Virus record (IMG/VR): IMGVR_UViG_3300008448_000154
Location: 1-47,117 of that record
Strand: one strand, 5' to 3'
Length of the DNA stretch: 47,117 bases
From: a virus
Positions within the stretch are counted from its first letter, which is position 1; the number at the start of each line of letters is the position of its first letter. Shown here one piece after another: positions 42,893 to 47,117 of the stretch. Position numbers and translations under genes: made by a program. The notes beneath the pieces are model-generated. The model saw only the letters and a list, made by a program, of their open reading frames with translations, was not told the origin of the DNA and did not search any database.

Positions 42893-43129
42893 TTAACAGT
42901 CTTGCAACACGCGCAGGTCGGTAGTCAGGCGAACACGGTTGCCCAGCTCGTCCGTGCCTTCTGCAAATGAATCCTTGGCTTTGCGGATCTGGCCAACCTT
43001 GTTGGTCTTCACCAACTCGTGAGTCTTGGGCAAGCAGGCCCAGATGTTGGTGATGCCATTGCCCTGTGCTGTGAGCACAAAGTCAACAATGGCGTTTTGC
43101 TGTTGGCGGGTTGTTGTGGTGTATGTCAT
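42893..43129 (-). CDS. small hypothetical protein with AGCGAA leader, 78 aa
   Basis: Starts MTYTTTTRQQQNAIVDFVLT and contains a helical C-terminal half with KVGQIRKAKDSFAEGTDELG. The leader CAACAGCGAAAAGGAACAGCGAA precedes it in two parts, and a promoter is predicted about 31 bases upstream (43160-43187). It is the first gene after that promoter. No family is recognised. Confidence 0.65.
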   Translation of the reverse strand: MTYTTTTRQQQNAIVDFVLTAQGNGITNIWACLPKTHELVKTNKVGQIRKAKDSFAEGTDELGNRVRLTTDLRVLQDC

Positions 43130-43159
43130 TTCGCTGTTCCTTTTCGCTGTTGATGTGTA

Positions 43160-43187
43160 ATTGTAAGTTAAACAAGAGGGTGGTCAA
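43160..43187 (-). promoter_or_regulatory. sigma70-like promoter P1 before the 78- and 90-residue genes
   Basis: On the minus strand TTGACC (43182-43187) and TACAAT (43160-43165) are spaced by 16 bases. The shared GTTTAAC...ATTACAC stretch seen at the other two promoters lies inside. An A/T tract (AAAAATATTTT) lies upstream. The -35 box is inside the hairpin at 43173-43195. Confidence 0.65.
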
Positions 43188-43195
43188 CCCCCTTG
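43173..43195 (-). terminator. hairpin with terminator features overlapping promoter P1
   Basis: On the minus strand CAAGGGGGT (43187-43195) pairs with ACCCTCTTG (43173-43181), 9 bp with one G-U pair, around a 5-base loop. It is followed by TTTAACTT. It lies after the stop of the 290-residue zinc-ribbon gene and would end its transcript just where P1 begins. Confidence 0.55.
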
Positions 43196-43223
43196 CTCAA
43201 AATATTTTTATTAGGGCTTTCCC

Positions 43224-44096
43224 TTAGAAGCCATAGTTCTCTGAGCACACTGGGCCAATGCCGCGAGCAATGCTGTCGTTGTCGGTCAACTCACGGCCAC
43301 AAACGGAGCATGCGCCGAATTTCTGGCCATAGGCTATGGCAGCCTGCTTGGGGTCGCTAGAAGCCGCTGCAATGCGTTCTGCGGCCTCTGGAGTGCAGTC
43401 GCGTGATGTGAAGAGGCGGCCACCCATGACCTTGCCCAAGTACAGGCCGTCTTCTTTGGCCTTGACGTAGATAGCACCAGCGTTGGCGCTTTTCTCGCTA
43501 GCAGGGCTGAAAATGAAAGTGTCAAGGCGCAGCTTAGGGAACTTCACGCCAGACTTCTTGGCGTTGCTGAATGCAATCTCGATAGCCTCAACAGACACCA
43601 CAGGAGCTGATTCGCCGCGTGCAATCTTCTCAGCAGCACGGGCAGCCAAACGCTCTGCGCTTTGCACAGTCAGGCGCTGCACTGTGGCCATTTGCTTTTC
43701 TGTGAGTGAGCCGTACTTGTTGAGGGCGTCGAGCATAGAGCGAGCGAACTCAAAGTTAGCAGCGCTGTTGTCCATCCATGCAGCCTCGGCTGGGTTGGCA
43801 GCCTTCCAAGCTTCGACCTTAGCAGCTTGCGCGTCAGCCTTGGCGGCTGCACGTTTTTGAGCTGAGGCCTTAGCCTTCATGCGCGTAGCAGGGGAGGTTT
43901 TGAAGGCCAGCTTGCCCTTGCCCTTGCAAGTGAAGCACTGCATGCCAAAGCGGCTGTAGCCCATGTAGGTTCCAGTGCCGCCGCACTTAGGGCAAGCTTG
44001 CTCGAAGTAAGTCACCTCAGCAGTGGTGGACTTGACTGGTGCGCCAAAGTCCAAGTCGTCTTCCATGTCGCTGAAGGGGTTAGATGCTGTGTTCAT
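43224..44096 (-). CDS. DnaJ-type zinc-ribbon protein with C-terminal CxxC...C motif (DUF6011-like), 290 aa
   Basis: ATG 44096 follows an AGGAG site and the leader element. The N-terminal half has CPKCGGTGTY (Cys35/Cys38) and CFTCKGKGK (Cys54/Cys57), the layout of a DnaJ cysteine-rich repeat. The middle is Lys/Ala-rich coiled coil (MKAKASAQKRAAAKADAQAA in pieces). A second metal-like site closes the protein: CSVCGRELTDNDSIARGIGP with a Cys at 284. The C-terminal pattern is DUF6011-like from memory. It has no J domain, so a chaperone role is not shown. A regulatory or nucleic-acid-binding role is possible. It is controlled by the promoter at 44141-44170. Confidence 0.7.
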   Translation of the reverse strand: MNTASNPFSDMEDDLDFGAPVKSTTAEVTYFEQACPKCGGTGTYMGYSRFGMQCFTCKGKGKLAFKTSPATRMKAKASAQKRAAAKADAQAAKVEAWKAANPAEAAWMDNSAANFEFARSMLDALNKYGSLTEKQMATVQRLTVQSAERLAARAAEKIARGESAPVVSVEAIEIAFSNAKKSGVKFPKLRLDTFIFSPASEKSANAGAIYVKAKEDGLYLGKVMGGRLFTSRDCTPEAAERIAAASSDPKQAAIAYGQKFGACSVCGRELTDNDSIARGIGPVCSENYGF

Positions 44097-44140
44097 AATT
44101 CGCTCCTGATTCGCTGTTACCTGCTTATTGCAGTGCTGTA

Positions 44141-44170
44141 AGTGTAATGCAGAATTAAACAATATGTCAA
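44141..44170 (-). promoter_or_regulatory. sigma70-like promoter P2 before the zinc-ribbon gene
   Basis: On the minus strand TTGACA (44165-44170), 18 bases, then TACACT (44141-44146). The spacer holds GTTTAATTCTGCA, matching the P3 promoter. An AAATATTTTTG stretch lies about ten bases upstream, like an UP element. Confidence 0.75.
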
Positions 44171-44187
44171 CGCAAACAAAAATATTT

Positions 44188-45063
44188 CTAAGTAGTTTCC
44201 CTCATATCTTTTAGGACCATGCCGTAAGTGTTGACGCCCTCTTGGACCACCGCATCAGGCCTGCGCACCAGAGGGTTGCGCTTGAACGGCGTGTAGTCGA
44301 CGTGGTGATGCCAGCGGTTAAAGCGCCACACGACCTCGGCCACGTCAGGGTGTAGCCGCTCAATCATCTGGGACTTTGGCAGCGTGCCTTCTTTGGCGTA
44401 GAACTCATCAGTGTTACCACCCTTCATGGTTTGGGTGGTGGCCTTCTCTTGCAGGAACGCATTGAACTGCACGGTGCACATTCCAGCCTTGAGCACGCGC
44501 AGGGATAGGTCAGTGTCTTCGTTGTAGCGACCGCGCCAGCGTATGGACAAGCCATTCCAGATCAGCAGGCACGAGTAAATTCTGGTGTTCATTACAAACG
44601 CAGGCAGCGGCTCCTTTGCCTTAGCAAAAAAATCATAGTTGAAGCCTGCGATGGCCACGTTTTCGTAGCGGTCTGCGAAGTCCTCAGCAGCGCGGAAGAT
44701 CGTGCCTGAGGTGACCTTGACCATCAGGTTGCGGTTAAGCCTGTTGAAGCTGGCGATGTTGTCGTCCATGACCCAGTGCCTATCATGGCCGAGGCTCACT
44801 GAGTGATCCCAGCAGAAGTTACGAGCAGCCCCGGGTCCCTTGCCTCGCGCCTCACCCACCTCGTCGCAAGTGTCGTAGCTTTGCAGGTAGCTCTCTGGAA
44901 GCACCAACACCCTGCTAGGTTCAATCACCGCCGCGTATTGGTCGCGCTCGTGTGCCTCCACCACGATGTAGTAGGGCACGTTGATACGGTCCAGCGCTTT
45001 GCTCGTAAGGCGCGTCTCCCACCGCCCCTTAGACACAATGTAAATGGGGTACTTAGGGTTCAT
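44188..45063 (-). CDS. TET-associated-type DNA glycosyltransferase (TAGT-like)
   Basis: The 291-residue protein starts PIYIVSKGRWETRLTSKAL and continues VPYYIVVEAHERDQYAAVI, the nucleotide-sugar half of a GT-A-like fold. HWVMDDNI supplies an Asp100-Asp101-Asn102 metal-binding motif, and RYNEDTDLSLRVLKAG (Asp183, Asp185) is the second acidic part. A Lys/Arg/His-rich end includes RWHHHVDYTP. These are features of the TAGT group, enzymes that add sugars to modified pyrimidines in phage DNA. GAGGTGGGTAG lies before ATG 45063. Its likely partner precedes it with an 11-base overlap. No TET or hydroxymethylating enzyme is in the window, so the base it acts on is unknown. Confidence 0.75.
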   Translation of the reverse strand: MNPKYPIYIVSKGRWETRLTSKALDRINVPYYIVVEAHERDQYAAVIEPSRVLVLPESYLQSYDTCDEVGEARGKGPGAARNFCWDHSVSLGHDRHWVMDDNIASFNRLNRNLMVKVTSGTIFRAAEDFADRYENVAIAGFNYDFFAKAKEPLPAFVMNTRIYSCLLIWNGLSIRWRGRYNEDTDLSLRVLKAGMCTVQFNAFLQEKATTQTMKGGNTDEFYAKEGTLPKSQMIERLHPDVAEVVWRFNRWHHHVDYTPFKRNPLVRRPDAVVQEGVNTYGMVLKDMRETT

Positions 45064-45295
45064 CTACCCACCTCAAATGCGCAGCCCTGCGGAACTCAGC
45101 AAACGGGAACCACAGCGCCTTTTGCTTTGGCGTGATCGTTTGCTCGACAAGCTTTGCAAAAGCCTGCACGTCCTCCTCACACCTGAATCGAACGTTGATG
45201 ACTCGGAAGGGCATGAGGTCCTCTTGAAAGAACTCAGGCATGCCTTGCCATTCTTTTTTCCAATCAAACTCTTCGTGGCCAAACAGATCTGGCAT
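45053..45295 (-). CDS. small conserved phage protein upstream of the glycosyltransferase, 80 aa
   Basis: The block KEWQGMPEFFQEDLMPFRVINVRF, then EEDVQAFAKLVEQTITPKQKALWFP (given in pieces), is a pattern I recognise from phage genomes, often near TAGT or ParB-like genes. It begins at ATG 45295 in the TAATG junction with the 105-residue gene and overlaps the glycosyltransferase start by 11 bases. A small alpha/beta fold is likely. Its molecular role is unknown; a modification-related partner is inferred. Confidence 0.65.
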   Translation of the reverse strand: MPDLFGHEEFDWKKEWQGMPEFFQEDLMPFRVINVRFRCEEDVQAFAKLVEQTITPKQKALWFPFAEFRRAAHLRWVDEP

Positions 45296-45612
45296 TACTT
45301 GCCCTCCACTGGTTTGTCTTGCATCTTGAGGTGCGACAGCAGAACATGCAGGTCTACGCCCACCTCGTCCTGCCAGCGCTCGATCTCGGTGAGGACGTAG
45401 CTGTAGCCAGCGTCAAAGCCTTTGATGTACTCAGACATCACGGTCTCAGCAGCAGGCGCTTTGCAGTCCTTGTGCTGCTCAATGAACACGTCCATGGCGT
45501 CAATGATGACGTTGATGGGCGCAGGCATGAAGGGCGGCTCCTCCTCCGCCCCGCAAAACTCGCACAGGAACTTGCCAGTCTTTGCGTCGGTGATGACGTG
45601 GTCGGTGTTCAT
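45295..45612 (-). CDS. hypothetical protein with CxxC-H-C candidate, 105 aa
   Basis: The N-terminal third contains CEFCGAEEEPP and EQHKDCKAP, a possible zinc-binding arrangement. The rest is a helical acidic region (SEYIKGFDAGYSYVLTEIERW). It is coupled at both ends by one- to four-base overlaps. No family is known. Confidence 0.6.
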   Translation of the reverse strand: MNTDHVITDAKTGKFLCEFCGAEEEPPFMPAPINVIIDAMDVFIEQHKDCKAPAAETVMSEYIKGFDAGYSYVLTEIERWQDEVGVDLHVLLSHLKMQDKPVEGK

Positions 45613-45797
45613 GCTGACACCCCTCTAGCCTCTTGGCGGCCTCGTTCGACCAAGTAGCGGGCCTCGGTCCTGTCCTCGATCGTTTCGGCCTCTAAGAGCG
45701 TTCTGATGGCCTGCGCGGCGGCTTGGCCAGCCGATGGTGACTGCGCACGCTCGTACTTGTAGCCAAGGCTAATGTATTGGGCTTCTGTGTGCTTCAT
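45609..45797 (-). CDS. small helical protein, 62 aa
   Basis: Begins MKHTEAQYISLGYKYERA and is largely helix with an Ala/Glu-rich middle and a basic end (YLVERGRQEARG). Both ends overlap neighbours by four bases. It has no membrane helix and no cysteine. No function can be stated. Confidence 0.6.
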   Translation of the reverse strand: MKHTEAQYISLGYKYERAQSPSAGQAAAQAIRTLLEAETIEDRTEARYLVERGRQEARGVSA

Positions 45798-45988
45798 GCT
45801 GTCACCTCTCTGTCGAGGATCAATTGAATGCTGGCCACCAACTGCTTGGCCTCAGCGCGGGTGAGCGTTGTGCTCATGCTTGCTTGGCGGCCTTGCAGGA
45901 ACAACCACATGCCGCCGTCATCCCACTGGTCGATGGAGACGCGCACGTTGTTTTTGCAGCTAATTGTGATGTCGGTTTCGTCGCTCAT
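45794..45988 (-). CDS. small hypothetical protein, 64 aa
   Basis: A good site AAGGAG lies eight bases before ATG 45988. The product is strand-rich in the first half (ITISCKNNVRVSIDQWDDGG) and helical in the second (RAEAKQLVASIQLILDREV). A UUCG hairpin lies between the preceding gene and its ribosome site. No family is recognised. Confidence 0.6.
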   Translation of the reverse strand: MSDETDITISCKNNVRVSIDQWDDGGMWLFLQGRQASMSTTLTRAEAKQLVASIQLILDREVTA

Positions 45989-46003
45989 AATTTTCTCCTT
46001 GAT

Positions 46004-46017
46004 GGGGCCGAAGCCCC
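46004..46017 (-). other. UUCG-tetraloop hairpin between two small genes
   Basis: On the minus strand GGGGC-TTCG-GCCCC forms a 5-bp stem with a very stable C(UUCG)G loop. No T tract follows, so it is not a usual terminator. It may stabilise or separate mRNA segments. A near copy lies at 26575-26590. Confidence 0.6.
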
Positions 46018-46023
46018 GTTGAT

Positions 46024-46323
46024 TTAACGGCTGGTGACTTTGACGCTGAACACAGCGGTAACTTTGGTATGGCGAGCGATCTGCTCAGGTGTAGCGCCCA
46101 ACTCAGCGAAGAGGGCCTTGCTGTCAACCACAGAGCGGTTGCTCTCGATGTAGGTGGCTTTGAACAGCTCGCCCTCAAAGACCTTGTCGCCTGTCAGGCT
46201 GGCGTCGCCTTTGATGGCGTCTTTGATGGAGTCGGCTTGCTTGGTCAACTCGGCGATCTGGGCCAAGAGTGCGCCAAGAGCGTCAACGTCGTGGGAGGCT
46301 GGGGTTGTGATGGTAGTGGTCAT
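46024..46323 (-). CDS. small hypothetical protein with AGCGAA leader, 99 aa
   Basis: Begins MTTTITTPASHDVDALG, followed by a helical segment (LLAQIAELTKQADSIKDAIKG) and a C-terminal domain with FKATYIESNRSVVDSK. It looks like a small helix-plus-strand phage protein. The leader AGAAAAGGACAGCGAA lies before ATG 46323, and promoter P3 is 57 bases upstream. It is the first gene of that transcript. No family can be named. Confidence 0.65.
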   Translation of the reverse strand: MTTTITTPASHDVDALGALLAQIAELTKQADSIKDAIKGDASLTGDKVFEGELFKATYIESNRSVVDSKALFAELGATPEQIARHTKVTAVFSVKVTSR

Positions 46324-46379
46324 TTCGCTGTCCTTTTCTGTGTTACCTGACTGTGCTGATTTGCTGTGTCAGTGCTGGT

Positions 46380-46409
46380 AGTGTAATACAGAATTAAACC
46401 AGTCAACAA
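46380..46409 (-). promoter_or_regulatory. sigma70-like promoter P3 before the 99-residue gene
   Basis: On the minus strand TTGTTG (46404-46409), 18 bases, TACACT (46380-46385); an alternative -35 is TTGACT (46401-46406) at 15 bases. The spacer GTTTAATTCTGTAT is nearly identical to P2. AAATATTTTAAAAATA lies just upstream. Confidence 0.65.
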
Positions 46410-46434
46410 CTATTTTTAAAATATTTGTAGGTGC

Positions 46435-46716
46435 TTACCCTAATAGCCTGCGGACATCCTCGAGCAGGTCCAGCTCGGTGTAGCCGTAGTGCTTGGGGAA
46501 GCCCTTTGTGCCAAGGCCATGGAGGCCCGTCTTGCCTCTGTGGTGCTCTGGGCATAGTGGGATGACGTCCATGTGGCTAGAACGCCCCCAGCCCCCTGCT
46601 AAGGCCCTTGGATGGTGCAACTCAGCAGGGGTTCCCTCGTACCCCATGCGCCTGCATACCGCGCAGCCTAACTCAGCCACGCGGCTCATGTGCTTGCGCT
46701 CGGCAATGGTGGTCAT
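46435..46716 (-). CDS. HNH-type nuclease, Ref/DUF968-like
   Basis: The 93-residue protein has a Cys-x2-Cys (18/21, GCAVCRRMG), His34-His35 in AELHHPRA, and PLCPEHHRGKTGLHGLG with Cys55, His58, His59 and His66. This is the betabetaalpha-metal HNH layout of P1 Ref or DUF968-type nucleases, at usual length. It ends in a helical tail (ELDLLEDVRRLLG). It overlaps its upstream neighbour by an ATGA. The role is probably DNA cutting in recombination or repair; the exact subfamily is not settled. Confidence 0.75.
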   Translation of the reverse strand: MTTIAERKHMSRVAELGCAVCRRMGYEGTPAELHHPRALAGGWGRSSHMDVIPLCPEHHRGKTGLHGLGTKGFPKHYGYTELDLLEDVRRLLG

Positions 46717-46862
46717 TGCTTGCCCTTAGTGAAACCGACTCGGTTCTTTAGGTCGTGGCACGTCATGCAGCGCCACATCACTCGGCCATCGCTGGTGCGG
46801 CTTTGCTTTTCTGCTGGACGCAGGCGGCACACTGAGCACGTCTTCTTTGTTAGTTCAGTCAT
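46713..46862 (-). CDS. small zinc-ribbon protein, 49 aa
   Basis: The start at ATG 46862 follows AAGGATGAGG. The sequence holds TCSVCRLRPAEKQ and WRCMTCHDLKNRVGF, two Cys-x2-Cys pairs about 20 residues apart. This is the pattern of small phage zinc ribbons that bind nucleic acid. It overlaps the 50-residue gene by eight bases and the nuclease gene by four. Confidence 0.65.
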   Translation of the reverse strand: MTELTKKTCSVCRLRPAEKQSRTSDGRVMWRCMTCHDLKNRVGFTKGKQ

Positions 46863-47007
46863 TCGCCTCATCCTTTGACCAAGTTCTGTCGCATACTGGG
46901 CAGCGCTCGCGTTTTTGTTTTTGCTCTTCAATCTGAAACTTGCGTAATGCAATTGCACGGGCCTGCTCTCTCTCAATGCGCTCGAACTCTTCGTCTTCTT
47001 CGGTCAT
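46855..47007 (-). CDS. small acidic-basic helical protein with Cys pair, 50 aa
   Basis: The start at ATG 47007 has AAGGAGAAGAACAC directly upstream, a strong site. The product is a charged helix (MTEEDEEFERIEREQARAIA), then KQKRERCPVCDRTWSKDE with one Cys-x2-Cys. It ends eight bases inside the next gene and starts inside the stop of the partial gene (ATGA). A dimer could complete a zinc site. No family. Confidence 0.65.
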   Translation of the reverse strand: MTEEDEEFERIEREQARAIALRKFQIEEQKQKRERCPVCDRTWSKDEAND

Positions 47008-47117
47008 GTGTTCTTCTCCTTGAGTTGATAGTCTTTAAAAACAGTTCCTTTGCTTGCATCACCTTTCCAACATTCACTCACCCAACCGCGCTTTCCTGAT
47101 TTGTAAGTGCGCCAATG
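47004..47117 (-). CDS. 3' end of an unidentified gene (partial, runs off the window)
   Basis: The frame is open from the window's last base to a TGA at 47006-47004, giving 37 residues: HWRTYKSGKRGWVSEC, then WKGDASKGTVFKDYQL. The stop overlaps the next start as ATGA. The basic, Trp/Tyr-rich end suggests a nucleic-acid-associated protein, but the rest is outside. Its name cannot be given. Confidence 0.55.
   Translation of the reverse strand, partial: HWRTYKSGKRGWVSECWKGDASKGTVFKDYQLKEKNT

Noticed and set aside
46004-46017. Hairpin as a rho-independent terminator
   Set aside because: No T tract follows and a ribosome site for the next gene lies immediately downstream; listed as a structural element instead.
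46733-46745. AACCGA-C-TCGGTT palindrome resembling the one at 41994
   Set aside because: It lies inside a coding region near the stop of the 49-residue zinc-ribbon gene and is a single copy; likely chance.

Overview
The window is a stretch of tailed-phage DNA. It carries a complete double-stranded DNA packaging and virion module: small and large terminase, portal, a scaffold-like protein, major capsid protein, adaptor/neck proteins, an S74-type tail fibre and large ejection-type proteins. I see no bacterial housekeeping genes, rRNA, tRNA, insertion sequence, integrase or CRISPR array. No tape-measure or sheath protein is recognisable. A P22/SU10-style adaptor, a Sf6-like small terminase and very large internal-virion-like proteins at the end of the module all point to a short-tailed (podovirus-like) phage. 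The moderate GC content, the -35/-10 promoters and the AAGGAG ribosome sites fit a proteobacterial host, and the protein types resemble phages from water samples. The host itself is a guess.

Layout. Almost everything lies on the minus strand, so it reads from high to low coordinates. (1) 47117-42015 is an early or accessory block of very small, often ATGA-coupled genes. It holds two small cysteine-pair proteins, an HNH/Ref-like nuclease, a TET-associated-type DNA glycosyltransferase with a small conserved partner, and a DnaJ-type zinc-ribbon protein. Three similar promoters and a repeated AGCGAA-AGGA-AGCGAA leader drive this block. (2) 42014-41697 has no supported gene but is full of inverted and direct repeats. 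(3) 41696-28895 is packaging and head: terS, terL, two small genes, a 1301-residue multidomain protein, portal, a GroES-like co-chaperonin, a scaffold-like protein and the capsid protein, closed by a strong terminator. (4) 28821-18276 holds minor virion and tail-fibre proteins. (5) 18222-15704 is a lysis region of small membrane proteins, a 3TM holin-type protein and an M15 peptidase. (6) 15658-426 holds adaptor, neck/tail-hub and ejection-type proteins (including a 2075-residue protein) and a GH73-type muramidase, ending in a terminator. (7) 1-337 carries the end of one gene and one small gene on the plus strand, converging on that terminator.

How the genes work together. TerS/TerL package DNA through the portal into a capsid built from the capsid and scaffold-like proteins, possibly with help from the phage's own co-chaperonin. 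The adaptors, hub and fibres close the head and bind the host. The large helical proteins and the GH73 muramidase are likely delivered at infection. The holin-type protein and the M15 enzyme release progeny. The glycosyltransferase suggests decorated DNA bases. The 1301-residue protein has a His-x4-His...Glu segment resembling aromatic amino acid hydroxylases and an ART-like C terminus, and looks like a delivered multidomain effector. The most interesting items are that protein, the structured gene-free stretch next to terS, the repeated promoter-leader element, and the dockerin-like EF-hand inside the eightfold 34-residue repeat of the 2075-residue protein.
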